From contig JAUSPT010000043.1 in NCBI GenBank assembly GCA_030652805.1, positions 1 to 47,906 of the forward strand: 47,906 nucleotides of DNA, in the 5' to 3' direction. This DNA is from a bacterium. Its GTDB lineage: Bacteria; JAHJDO01. Shown one piece after another: positions 33,083 through 40,647 of the stretch. The first letter of the stretch is position 1, and every line of letters begins with the position of its first letter. The translations under genes were made by a program, and so were the position numbers. Under the pieces are notes generated by a model. It was not told the DNA's origin, made no database searches, and was given only the letters and a program-made list of their open reading frames with translations.

Positions 33083-33477
33083 TTTGTCCATATCTTAACA
33101 TTTTTAAGAACTTTAAAATGCTTATCTATAGTGAAAACTCTGCAATTATTCTTTCCGGCAATTGTTGCTATCAAACAGTCTGATATAGGCACCAAATAAC
33201 CCTCTTTTCTTGCCGTATATGATTTATGTGCTGCTTCTTCCCAATCATCTATGCTTTCGGACAGAATTGGCAAGGTCACAAGGTGAACCCTTAAACTGTC
33301 AAAATCGCTTTGTGTTTTAGCTCCCTGCAGAACTTCCGCTATAATAATTCCTGTTGTAACCACGCAATGCTCCTCTAAAAGTTTTTTGAGGTCCACTGCA
33401 AGGTTAGAGTTTGGCTTTCTATAAGCCTCTATCCAAACCGAAGTATCCACAAGAATATCATTCCTTGAGTTCTGCAT
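33079..33477 (-). CDS. vapC: VapC-type PIN-domain toxin
   Basis: A 132-residue PIN RNase. The acidic residues are Asp11 (LVDTSVWIE), Glu48 (IIAEVLQG), Asp100 (PISDCLIA) and Asp118 (TIDKHF). The ATG overlaps the antitoxin end by 20 nt, as in most VapBC pairs. It likely cleaves a structured RNA such as tRNA or rRNA. It is convergent with argD and overlaps its stop by 4 nt. Confidence 0.9.
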   Translation of the reverse strand: MQNSRNDILVDTSVWIEAYRKPNSNLAVDLKKLLEEHCVVTTGIIIAEVLQGAKTQSDFDSLRVHLVTLPILSESIDDWEEAAHKSYTARKEGYLVPISDCLIATIAGKNNCRVFTIDKHFKVLKNVKIWTN

Positions 33478-33661
33478 TCCTTAGCTCCTTCCAGTTGTCC
33501 TCTATTTTTACTTTACCAAAAAGATCTAAAAGTCCCTTTGTCCCCCTGTCTCTAACAAAGCTCTCTACAGCAATTACAATAGCCCTATTCGTGTTTTTTG
33601 CTTTTGTTAGAATCATAGTTTCCTTAACAATCTCGTCATCTATTCTTATTGTTGTTCTCAT
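33458..33661 (-). CDS. vapB: VapB-type antitoxin
   Basis: A 67-residue protein. The N-terminal ribbon-helix-helix start (MRTTIRIDDEIVKETMILT) is the DNA-binding part of VapB antitoxins of this type, and the C-terminal acidic/hydrophobic tail (about 45-67) would wrap VapC. AGGAGG lies 7 nt before the ATG on the minus strand. Upstream, two copies of a 12-nt word form a probable autoregulatory operator. Confidence 0.85.
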   Translation of the reverse strand: MRTTIRIDDEIVKETMILTKAKNTNRAIVIAVESFVRDRGTKGLLDLFGKVKIEDNWKELRNAELKE

Positions 33662-33679
33662 ACTTATCCTCCTGTCTTA

Positions 33680-33717
33680 AAATATTGTCATCTACACTGT
33701 GTCACAAATATTGTCAT
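33680..33717 (-). promoter_or_regulatory. Candidate VapBC operator (two direct repeats)
   Basis: AAATATTGTCAT occurs at 33680-33691 and again at 33706-33717, 26 nt apart, with a small ACACTGTGT palindrome between. It lies 19-56 nt upstream of vapB on its strand. A minus-strand TTGACA lies just beyond the distal repeat. Confidence 0.5.
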
Positions 33718-33760
33718 TTGTCAAATTTTTTACGAGACGCGAAAAATTTTCTTAATAGTC

Positions 33761-33783
33761 ATTGCCCGACTTGATCGGGCAAT
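33761..33783. repeat. Palindromic repeat ATTGCCCGA-n5-TCGGGCAAT
   Basis: Perfect 9-bp arms with a CTTGA loop, just past the stop of the minus-strand XRE gene. No T-run follows on either strand. It looks like one of the dispersed palindromes typical of such genomes; a terminator function is possible but secondary. Confidence 0.7.
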
Positions 33784-33802
33784 CCAGCGTTTGAAGACAA
33801 TC

Positions 33803-34018
33803 TTAAAACTCTAGTAATTTTGATGGCTTTATTTTGAATGCTTTGGCAAGTTTTTCTATAGTTTCTATTTTGATATTTGGAGGATTTTTCCCTTCTATCT
33901 TTTGCAGATATTTGTAATCAATCTTTGCCAACTGGGCAAGCTCTTCTTGTGTATATTCACATTTTCTGCGAAGCTCTTTTATTTTTCTTCCTAATTTCAG
34001 AGTTATAGACAATTCCAT
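33803..34018 (-). CDS. XRE-family transcriptional regulator
   Basis: A 71-residue single-domain protein: LGRKIKELRRKCEYTQEELAQLAKI, given here as KIKELRRKCEYTQEELA, then the recognition helix region DYKYLQKIEG and the closing helix TIEKLAKAFKIKPSKLLEF. It is divergent from the CsgG-like gene, and an inverted repeat lies between that gene's -35 and -10 boxes, so it may be a local repressor of that gene and of itself. Confidence 0.88.
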   Translation of the reverse strand: MELSITLKLGRKIKELRRKCEYTQEELAQLAKIDYKYLQKIEGKNPPNIKIETIEKLAKAFKIKPSKLLEF

Positions 34019-34048
34019 AACTTATTATGTTATAGTTTTGTTTTTTTA

Positions 34049-34078
34049 TTGACACCTAACTATTGCAAGGTGTATAGT
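34049..34078 (+). promoter_or_regulatory. Promoter of the CsgG-like gene with embedded operator
   Basis: TTGACA (34049-34054) and TATAGT (34073-34078), spacing 18. The inverted repeat ACACCT (34052-34057) / AGGTGT (34068-34073) fills the spacer, placed to block polymerase. The divergent XRE regulator is the natural candidate to bind it. Confidence 0.6.
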
Positions 34079-34121
34079 GCTTACAAATGTGTAAATTAAT
34101 AAAAAAGAAAGGAGAAGGAAA

Positions 34122-35105
34122 ATGATTTATGAAACTGTTGGCTGTTCGGTTCGCAAAAGAAAATCTGTTGTAGCTTTTGGTCTTGTTGCTCTTGCTATGT
34201 TTCTCAACCCAACCGCACCAGCATTTGCCCAGAAATGCACTATTGCTATTGGTAAGATTGAATACAGGGCTGAATTAAGCGAAACGGATAAAGATCGACA
34301 TGCATACGGTCGTAGGGAGCCCGCCGAAAATACCAAGGCGTTTATTGATATGCTAAGCACAGCCCTCTCGAAGACTCGAAAGTTTGATGTGATTGAACGT
34401 GATAGACTTGCAGCGATAATCAAGGAACAGGGATTGGGTGAGTCTGGTTTGCTGGACGAATCCACAGCTCATACATTAGGGGGATTAAAAGGTGTCGATT
34501 ATCTGCTTCTCGGAGCAATTACGCAGTATGGTATTGATAAAAAAGCCATGGGATTTGGTGGGGTCGCGATGGGCGCAGAAACTGCTCGAATGTCGGTAGA
34601 TATAAAGATTATAGAGGTTAAGTCTGGATCAGTTAAGATCGCGGATACAGTTGAAGAAACCCAAAAAGGAGGAAGAGCCCTAAAAGTAGAAGACAAAGTC
34701 GATATGGCTAGCGCAAGCGGGCAAGTACTCTCTGACGTAATGAGAAAAACATCAAACTCTGTTGTCAATGTGATTGTCTCGGCTATATACCCTATAAAGG
34801 TAATAAGCACAACAAAAGGGATTATGCTCAACTATGGTGAAGGTATCCTTATGGAAGGAGACGTTTTAGACGTCTTCTCTCAGGGAGAAAAAGTGACGGA
34901 TCCAGATACTGGAGAAGTGCTTGGTTCGGAAGAAGAAAAGGTTGGAAGAATAAAAGTTATAAAAGCTCTAGCAAAATTCTCCAAAGCTCAAATCCTTGAA
35001 GGTGATGGAAAAATAGAAAAAGGCATGGTTTGCAGAAAGATCCGAGAAAAAGAATTGAAGCAAGAGAAGAAATCTAAACGGAAGCGAAAGAAACTTCATT
35101 TCTAA
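34122..35105 (+). CDS. CsgG/HfaB-like exported protein
   Basis: A 327-residue protein. The signal peptide (about residues 12-36, ending AFAQ) has no lipobox Cys. The CsgG-type domain follows: FIDMLSTALSKTRKFDVIERDRLAAIIKEQ (about 73-102), given here as TRKFDVIERDRLAAIIKEQG, then GVDYLLLGAITQY and a strand-rich region. A C-terminal domain with GIMLNYGEGILMEGDVLDVF and a basic tail follows. Curli CsgG is an outer-membrane channel lipoprotein; without the lipid anchor and curli neighbours this is better seen as a periplasmic relative. AAAGGAG precedes the ATG. Confidence 0.8.
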   Translation: MIYETVGCSVRKRKSVVAFGLVALAMFLNPTAPAFAQKCTIAIGKIEYRAELSETDKDRHAYGRREPAENTKAFIDMLSTALSKTRKFDVIERDRLAAIIKEQGLGESGLLDESTAHTLGGLKGVDYLLLGAITQYGIDKKAMGFGGVAMGAETARMSVDIKIIEVKSGSVKIADTVEETQKGGRALKVEDKVDMASASGQVLSDVMRKTSNSVVNVIVSAIYPIKVISTTKGIMLNYGEGILMEGDVLDVFSQGEKVTDPDTGEVLGSEEEKVGRIKVIKALAKFSKAQILEGDGKIEKGMVCRKIREKELKQEKKSKRKRKKLHF

Positions 35106-35190
35106 CTTTGTGCTAACAAGAGACTAAACACTGACAAAGTAAAAAACATGTGTCACATTAATAGAAATTTAAAATTGTGAGGAGGGTATT

Positions 35191-35379
35191 ATGGCAAAAA
35201 TTTGTATTGAAATTGAAAAATGGTTAAGTTTAAAAGATCATCATGCATTTGCTCAGGTTATTGAGGCATTATATGATTTAAAAAAAGAAGGTGGATATGA
35301 AATTGTTCTAACGGTTGAAAACCAAGAAAAAAATATTGATGAAATTATCGACGAATATCATAGAAAGACGAACAAATAA
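35191..35379 (+). CDS. Small hypothetical protein
   Basis: 62 residues, ATG 35191 preceded by GAGGAGG, a strong RBS that supports it as a real gene. The sequence is mixed alpha/beta and acidic, with no signal or membrane segment. I do not recognise a family. It follows the CsgG-like gene by 85 nt. Confidence 0.6.
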   Translation: MAKICIEIEKWLSLKDHHAFAQVIEALYDLKKEGGYEIVLTVENQEKNIDEIIDEYHRKTNK

Positions 35380-35783
35380 GAAAATCACTCTCAGCCCTTG
35401 GCATGATACTACTTGCTGTTTGCTATCCTTCCAATAATCTCATTTATCTTATAATCTTCTCCCTTTACCAAAATATGAAATTAAAAAGTGAACAGCAACC
35501 TTTTCTCCAAATACCTCAACGACATTTGCCACAATCGTTGACAAAATTCTTGCTCTTACCAAATCTATAGATAACCGCCAGCTAAAGCAGGCGGTTGCGG
35601 TGGAGGGGACAACAGACTGCTTCATCTGTCTGGGGGAATAAGCAACTGTCGGAAAAAGCAAGTAAAAGCAGAAGAATGACAGAGGATTTTCAGGTTAAAG
35701 ATAAAATTAACAAAAAATTTACAAATCTAATCCAGTATGTTATATAATTACAACAGAGAATAAAAAGAGTTGGGGTATTAAAG
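35380..35783. other. Spacer with probable minus-strand gene remains and a palindrome
   Basis: About 400 nt without an intact gene. On the minus strand, peptide-like fragments in two frames (DLVRARILSTIVANVVEVFGE about 35560-35495, then VKGEDYKINEIIGRIANSK about 35470-35411, the frame changing between them) suggest a decayed gene, not identified. A perfect 7-bp inverted repeat AACCGCC/GGCGGTT lies at 35573-35596. Confidence 0.4.
35718..35748 (+). promoter_or_regulatory. Candidate promoter upstream of the 41-aa ORF and argF
   Basis: TTTACA (35718-35723) and a perfect TATAAT (35743-35748), spacing 19 nt, slightly long. It would serve the small ORF at 35784 and argF. Confidence 0.4.
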
Positions 35784-35909
35784 ATGCTTGAAAAGTACTT
35801 TTCTGAATTTGCCGATTATCAGATAGCTCTGGATCGAATGAAAAACAAGGATGACGAGATAATTTCTTCAAAAGAAATGAGAGCAAAACTTGGCATAGAA
35901 AGTGTATAG
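35784..35909 (+). CDS. 41-residue antitoxin-like peptide (possible remnant)
   Basis: MLEKYFSEFADYQ...SSKEMRAKLGIESV resembles the C-terminal end of RelB/RHH-type antitoxins, in which a final E..x.LG.. helix is common, but the DNA-binding N terminus is absent and no toxin follows. The RBS is GGGG at 35772-35775. It may be a real short gene or a fragment, and it ends 22 nt before argF. Confidence 0.4.
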   Translation: MLEKYFSEFADYQIALDRMKNKDDEIISSKEMRAKLGIESV

Positions 35910-35931
35910 ATAGCAGAAAGGATATTTTTAT

Positions 35932-36834
35932 ATGAAAAAAGACTTGATATCAATAAAGGACTTATCAGAACAAGAGATTTATAAAATCTTCAACCTTGCA
36001 GCGCAATTAAAGAAAGAACAAAAGCAGGGTAAAAGCCATAATCATTTACTAGCTGGAAAGACCATAGCCATGCTCTTTGAAAAACCCTCTCTTAGAACAA
36101 GAATGACCTTTGAAGTGGGCATGTATCAGCTTGGAGGCCATACAGTTTATGAGCGCTTGATAGGAGAAAAGATAGGGGACAGAGAATCGGTTCAGGATGT
36201 AGCCAAAAATCTTGAGCGCTGGGTAGATGGCATTGTTGTGCGTACTTTTTCACATCAAAATGTCACTGATCTGGCAAAGTTTACAAATATTCCTGTAATT
36301 AATGCGCTTACTGACCTGTTGCATCCATGTCAGATACTTACTGATATGTTCACTATACTTGAGAAAAAAGGCAGATTAGATGGCATTAAAGTTGCTTATA
36401 TAGGTGATGGGAATAATATCTGCAATTCATGGATATATGGTGCTGAGAAAACAGGTATAGTACTTAAAATCGCATGTCCAGAAGGATATGAGCCTTCCAA
36501 AGAGATGATAACTAAAGAGCTATTTATTACACACAACCCGGAAGATGCAGTCAAGGATTCTGATATTGTTTATACCGATGTGTGGGTAAGCATGGGGCAG
36601 GAATCAGAAAAAGCAGATAGAAAAATTATGTTTCAGGCATTTCAGATAAATAAAAAGCTTCTCTTAAATACAAACCACGATGTGTTAATTATGCACTGCC
36701 TGCCTGCACATAGAGGGGAAGAAATAACAGATGAAGTAATAGACAGTCCTAATGCAATTGTATTCGATGAAGCAGAAAACAGACTGCACATTCAGAAGGC
36801 TATCTTAAATCTCCTTTTGAGAGATGAATTGTAA
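35932..36834 (+). CDS. argF: Ornithine carbamoyltransferase
   Basis: A 300-residue anabolic-type OTCase converting ornithine and carbamoyl phosphate to citrulline. It has the carbamoyl-phosphate loop FEKPSLRTRMTFE (about 47-59; S-x-R-T-R), HPCQ in LLHPCQILTDMFT (about 126), DVWVSMGQE and the HCLP motif in IMHCLPAHRGEE (about 258). Separated from argCJBD by accessory genes, which is unusual since these are contiguous in many bacteria. Confidence 0.97.
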   Translation: MKKDLISIKDLSEQEIYKIFNLAAQLKKEQKQGKSHNHLLAGKTIAMLFEKPSLRTRMTFEVGMYQLGGHTVYERLIGEKIGDRESVQDVAKNLERWVDGIVVRTFSHQNVTDLAKFTNIPVINALTDLLHPCQILTDMFTILEKKGRLDGIKVAYIGDGNNICNSWIYGAEKTGIVLKIACPEGYEPSKEMITKELFITHNPEDAVKDSDIVYTDVWVSMGQESEKADRKIMFQAFQINKKLLLNTNHDVLIMHCLPAHRGEEITDEVIDSPNAIVFDEAENRLHIQKAILNLLLRDEL

Positions 36835-37387
36835 ATCTGTATTAAAATACTCGGTATTCTTGATAGTTGCAGGCATAATACTTTTGCTTGCAAAAACGTT
36901 AGCAGGTCCTATAAAGTGCGCACCAATAGTTCGTAAATTCGCTCAAAAATATAATATGGATCCAGCTCTCATAATGGCAGTTATAGAAACAGAGAGCAAG
37001 TTTAATGCCAAAGCAGTGTCTAAAGCTGGCGCAATAGGTTTAATGCAGATTATGCCAAAAACAGCGAAATCTCTATCACGTGAACTAAACATAAAAAAAT
37101 ACAATAAGAATTCTTTATATAACCCTGAAATTAATATCAGAATCGGTACATACTATTTGAAGAAATTATTGCAGGAATTTAATAATGATATTGACTTATC
37201 TCTGGGAGCTTATAATGGAGGGATAGGGAATATAAAAAAATGGCAAAAACAGAAAAAAGAAATTCCCTTTGAGGAGACCAGAACCTTTATTAAAAAAGTG
37301 AAATCTGCACGCATAAAATATAAGGTGCTCAGTAAATTACATTCTGCTTGCCAATACAAGAAACTTTGTGATAACATCAAAAACTGA
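36824..37387 (+). CDS. Lytic transglycosylase (SLT domain)
   Basis: A 187-residue protein with an N-terminal membrane anchor or signal (about 8-27) and a soluble lytic transglycosylase domain (about 35-160). The catalytic Glu57 is in MAVIETESKFNAKAVSKAGA, followed by IGLMQIMPKTA, NPEINIRIGTYYL and LSLGAYNGG. It cleaves peptidoglycan glycan strands with formation of anhydro ends. Overlaps argF by 11 nt. Confidence 0.93.
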   Translation: MNCKSVLKYSVFLIVAGIILLLAKTLAGPIKCAPIVRKFAQKYNMDPALIMAVIETESKFNAKAVSKAGAIGLMQIMPKTAKSLSRELNIKKYNKNSLYNPEINIRIGTYYLKKLLQEFNNDIDLSLGAYNGGIGNIKKWQKQKKEIPFEETRTFIKKVKSARIKYKVLSKLHSACQYKKLCDNIKN

Positions 37388-37398
37388 AGTTGTAAAAA

Positions 37399-37447
37399 CG
37401 CACATCTTTTGATCTCAGCTAAGGGTGCGCCTTTTCTAAGGCGTTTT
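37399..37447 (+). terminator. Terminator/attenuator-like hairpins before rpsB
   Basis: CGCCTT-TTCT-AAGGCG (37428-37443) followed by TTTT forms a short intrinsic-terminator-like hairpin. Its left arm overlaps the right arm of another possible stem, CGCAC (37399-37403) with GTGCG (37425-37429). The two stems exclude each other, as in an attenuator. It may simply end the argF-transglycosylase transcript. Confidence 0.5.
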
Positions 37448-37496
37448 GGCGGGAAACGATAAGGGTGGAGGGAAAAACCAAAAAAAGGAGAAAGGC

Positions 37497-38414
37497 ATGT
37501 CAACTATTCCAGTCAAAGACCTCTTGGAGGCAGGTGCCCATTTTGGACACCAGACGCATAGATGGAATCCAAAAATGGAAGAATTTATTTTTGGGCAGAA
37601 AAGAGGTCTGCATATCATAAATCTTGAAAGAACTGTTCAAAAGATAGAGAAAGCATATGAATTCTTGGTGAATTTAGCTGCGCAGGGAAAATCCGTTTTA
37701 TTTGTCGGTACAAAGAGGCAGGCTCAAATAGCTATTGTTGAGCAAGCGACAAGATGTGGAATGTATTATGTAAATCAACGATGGCTGGGGGGTACACTTA
37801 CGAATTTTCAGACGATCCGTAAGAGTATAAGTCGATTGCTTGAAATTGAACAAATGGAGGAAAAAGGAGAATTTGACTCGCGACCTAAGAAAGAAGTTAT
37901 CAGATTAAATAAAGAAAAAGATAAGCTTAATAAATATCTTAGGGGAATTAAGGCAATGACTGAATTTCCAGGTGCATTATTTATAGTGGACACACAAAAG
38001 GAAAAGATTGCTGTCCTGGAGGCAAATAAGTTAAGAATTCCTGTAGTTGCAATTGTTGATACGAATTGCGATCCTGATAGAATAGACTATTCTATTCCTG
38101 GTAATGATGATGCTGTTAAGTCAATCGCAATATTTACCACAAGAATGGCTGATGCGATTATTGAAGGGAAGAAGAAAATTCCTGAAGAGAAAAAGGAAAG
38201 AACAGATAAAAAAAAAGAGAAGGCAATAGGAAAAGAGGAAAAGGATATTTTTGAGGAGAAGACTAAAGAAAAGAAAGAAAAAGTGAAACAGGTTAAAAAA
38301 GAATCCAGCAAAGAACAAGAAAGTAGATTAGAAGAAAAAGCAAAGGACTCTGGAGAAAAAAAGGCAACTCAGACAGCTAAGAAAGAAACTGCTAAAAACA
38401 AGGATAATAAATAA
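37497..38414 (+). CDS. rpsB: 30S ribosomal protein S2 with long charged tail
   Basis: A 305-residue protein. I choose ATG 37497 ([27 protein letters not shown], here [19 protein letters not shown]), after AAGGAG at 37485-37490; the longer frame start at 37446 overlaps the hairpin. The S2 core is complete to about residue 222 ([25 protein letters not shown]). Beyond it is an 80-residue Lys/Glu-rich, low-complexity tail, probably disordered, that most S2 proteins lack. Starts the rpsB-tsf-pyrH-frr operon. Confidence 0.96.
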   Translation: MSTIPVKDLLEAGAHFGHQTHRWNPKMEEFIFGQKRGLHIINLERTVQKIEKAYEFLVNLAAQGKSVLFVGTKRQAQIAIVEQATRCGMYYVNQRWLGGTLTNFQTIRKSISRLLEIEQMEEKGEFDSRPKKEVIRLNKEKDKLNKYLRGIKAMTEFPGALFIVDTQKEKIAVLEANKLRIPVVAIVDTNCDPDRIDYSIPGNDDAVKSIAIFTTRMADAIIEGKKKIPEEKKERTDKKKEKAIGKEEKDIFEEKTKEKKEKVKQVKKESSKEQESRLEEKAKDSGEKKATQTAKKETAKNKDNK

Positions 38415-38429
38415 AGGAGTTTTTCTATA

Positions 38430-39017
38430 ATGGGAATAAGTGCAGATTTGGTTAAAAAATTAAGGGAAGCGACTGCTATAGGTATTATGGATTGCAAGGC
38501 GGCTTTGATAGAAGCAGGCGGGGATTTGGAAAAGGCTACGAATGTTCTGCGTAAAAAGGGGTTGGCAAGCGCAAAGAAAAGAACCGGACGCCAGGCCATG
38601 GAAGGCATTATTGCCTCCTACATACATCATGGAGATAAAATAGGTGTATTGGTAGAGATTAATTGCGAGACTGATTTTGTTGCTAGAACAGATGAATTTA
38701 AGGACCTAGCCAGGAATATAGCAATGCATGTTGCTGCAACAAATCCTTCTTATATTTCTAAGGAAGACGTGCCTTGTGATGTGATTGAAAAGGAAAGGGA
38801 GATATATGGGGAGCAAAGTAAAGGCAAGCCAGAACGTGCTATTGAAAAAATAGTTAATGGCAAACTAGAGAAATTCTTTTCGCAATTCTGTTTGTTACAG
38901 CAGACATTTATTAAAGATAGTAAAATGTCTGTTAGCGAATATATAGTGTCTAAAGTAGCCAAGCTGGGAGAAAACATCAAGGTTCGTAGATTTACTCGAT
39001 ATCAACTTGGAGGATAA
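38430..39017 (+). CDS. tsf: Elongation factor Ts (short form)
   Basis: A 195-residue nucleotide exchange factor for EF-Tu. The N-terminal UBA-like domain ([23 protein letters not shown]) and the EF-Ts core ([15 protein letters not shown]) are present. The length matches the short, one-subdomain form seen in Thermus and cyanobacteria, not the 280-residue E. coli form. It lies 15 nt after rpsB with GGAG before its ATG. Confidence 0.96.
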   Translation: MGISADLVKKLREATAIGIMDCKAALIEAGGDLEKATNVLRKKGLASAKKRTGRQAMEGIIASYIHHGDKIGVLVEINCETDFVARTDEFKDLARNIAMHVAATNPSYISKEDVPCDVIEKEREIYGEQSKGKPERAIEKIVNGKLEKFFSQFCLLQQTFIKDSKMSVSEYIVSKVAKLGENIKVRRFTRYQLGG

Positions 39018-39025
39018 CCTGTTTT

Positions 39026-39748
39026 ATGAAAAAGCCTGTATATAAACGGATTTTACTCAAATTAAGTGGAGAAGCTCTCAAAGGCAAAAGAGAATTTGGT
39101 ATAGATTTTGAAGAAACAGCTCTTATTGCAGAACAAATTAATGAGATACAGGCCCTTGGTGTAGAAATTGCCGTTGTGATAGGAGGGGGGAATATATTTA
39201 GAGGGGTGCCAGCAAGTAAGAATGGAATAGATAGAGTTACTGCTGATTATATGGGAATGATCGCCACTATGATTAATGCATTAGCACTTCAAGGAGCGTT
39301 AGAGAATATGGGAGTAGTTACCAGAGTACAAACTGCAATAGAAATGCAGAAACTGGCAGAGCCATATATAAGAAGGAAGGCTGTCAGGCACTTAGAGAAG
39401 GGAAGAGTTGTGATTTTCGCAGGGGGGACAGGAAATCCGTATTTCAGCACTGATACTGCAGCTGCCCTGCGTGCAGTAGAAATAGAAGCTGAAATAGTAC
39501 TTAAGGCAACAAAAGTTGATGGAGTGTACAGTTCAGATCCCCTAACTAATAAGAAAGCAAAACGATTTAGTTCAATTAACTATATTGAAGTAATAACAAA
39601 GAGGCTTAAAGTTATGGATAGTACTGCTATTTCTCTTTGTATGGATAATAATCTGCCAATTGTTGTCTTTAATATGGCTCAAAAGGGGAATATTAGAAAA
39701 GTTATAATGGGAGAGAATATAGGAACTTTTGTAAAGGAGGCAAAATAG
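39026..39748 (+). CDS. pyrH: Uridylate kinase
   Basis: A 240-residue amino-acid-kinase-fold enzyme (UMP to UDP). It has [13 protein letters not shown] (8-20), the GGGNIFRG loop (about 53-60), the [21 protein letters not shown] motif, given as [16 protein letters not shown], and [13 protein letters not shown]. Length is typical. Located 8 nt after tsf in the conserved order. Confidence 0.97.
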   Translation: MKKPVYKRILLKLSGEALKGKREFGIDFEETALIAEQINEIQALGVEIAVVIGGGNIFRGVPASKNGIDRVTADYMGMIATMINALALQGALENMGVVTRVQTAIEMQKLAEPYIRRKAVRHLEKGRVVIFAGGTGNPYFSTDTAAALRAVEIEAEIVLKATKVDGVYSSDPLTNKKAKRFSSINYIEVITKRLKVMDSTAISLCMDNNLPIVVFNMAQKGNIRKVIMGENIGTFVKEAK

Positions 39749-39749
39749 A

Positions 39750-40307
39750 ATGCTAAAGCAAATTATTTCGCAAGCTGAAGACAAAATGAAAAAATCTATT
39801 GAGGCAGTAAAGGTGGAACTGGCTACAATACGAACTGGAAGAGCATCCGCTTCCTTAGTGGAACATATTATGGTTGACTGTTATGGCTCGCCAGCGCCGC
39901 TCAATCAGGTAGCAGGTATTTCTGTTCCAGAGACTCAGCTTATTATTGTCCAGCCGTGGGATAAAAACATAATATCTGATGTAGAAAAAGCAATAATAAA
40001 GGCTAATATTGGACTGACACCTATAAATGACGGCAAAGTGTTGCGTATACCTGTTCCATCTCCTACTGAGGAAAGAAGAAAAGAGCTCATAAAGATTGTA
40101 AAGAAGATAGGTGAAGAAGGAAAGATCTCTATAAGAGGAATACGACGGGATACTATTGCAGAAATTAAAAACCTACAAAAGAATGGACAGGTGCCTGAAG
40201 ACGATGCTTTTAGAGATGAAGAACATATTCAGAAAATCACAGATCAGCACATTGGTCAGATTGATGAAGTTGTAGGCAACAAGGAAAAGGCGTTGATGGC
40301 GATTTGA
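39750..40307 (+). CDS. frr: Ribosome recycling factor
   Basis: A 185-residue protein that splits post-termination ribosomes with EF-G. Characteristic segments are LATIRTGRASASLVEHI, PAPLNQVAGISVPE, IKANIGLTPINDGKVLRI and RRELIK-like PTEERRKELIKIVKK. Length is canonical. Starts 1 nt after the pyrH stop. Confidence 0.97.
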   Translation: MLKQIISQAEDKMKKSIEAVKVELATIRTGRASASLVEHIMVDCYGSPAPLNQVAGISVPETQLIIVQPWDKNIISDVEKAIIKANIGLTPINDGKVLRIPVPSPTEERRKELIKIVKKIGEEGKISIRGIRRDTIAEIKNLQKNGQVPEDDAFRDEEHIQKITDQHIGQIDEVVGNKEKALMAI

Positions 40308-40458
40308 AAAATCTATTCACAACATGAAGAAATTCTCAACACTTTTCTTAATCTTTTCACTGATTTTTACCTATCGTAACCTTGAGCATACCTGGCTTAT
40401 GAATACGATAATTTAAACAGATTAATTAAGATAACACTAAAAAGAGGAGGACTAAGAC

Positions 40459-40641
40459 ATGGCTCATAAAATCTCAGATGAATGTGTTGGTTGCGGCACG
40501 TGTGTTGATGAGTGTGAAGCAGAAGCTATTGAAGAAAATGATGACAAATACTACATTGTTGCTGAGAAATGCACAGAATGCGGTAAATGTGTGGAAGTAT
40601 GCCCTGTAGAAGCAATAGCTAAGGAAGACAGTAACAAGTGA
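40459..40641 (+). CDS. 2[4Fe-4S] ferredoxin
   Basis: 60 residues with two C-x2-C-x2-C-x3-C clusters: CVGCGTCVDEC and CTECGKCVEVCP. The first lacks the usual Pro after the last Cys (Glu instead). A low-potential electron carrier of the clostridial/anaerobe type, suggesting an anaerobic lifestyle. AGAGGAGG upstream. It sits alone between frr and uppS, where many bacteria have no ferredoxin. Confidence 0.93.
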   Translation: MAHKISDECVGCGTCVDECEAEAIEENDDKYYIVAEKCTECGKCVEVCPVEAIAKEDSNK

Positions 40642-40647
40642 GCTGTG

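Noticed and set aside
33761-33783. Rho-independent terminator for the XRE gene
   Set aside because: Strong hairpin, but no T-run on either strand and the sequence looks like a dispersed palindrome.
35449-35661. 70-aa minus-strand ORF as a gene
   Set aside because: The peptide breaks frame before a plausible C terminus and spans a palindrome; treated as decayed sequence.
40324-40416. 30-codon hydrophobic ORF between frr and the ferredoxin
   Set aside because: No RBS and no recognisable pattern beyond hydrophobicity; the AT-rich spacer makes such frames likely by chance.
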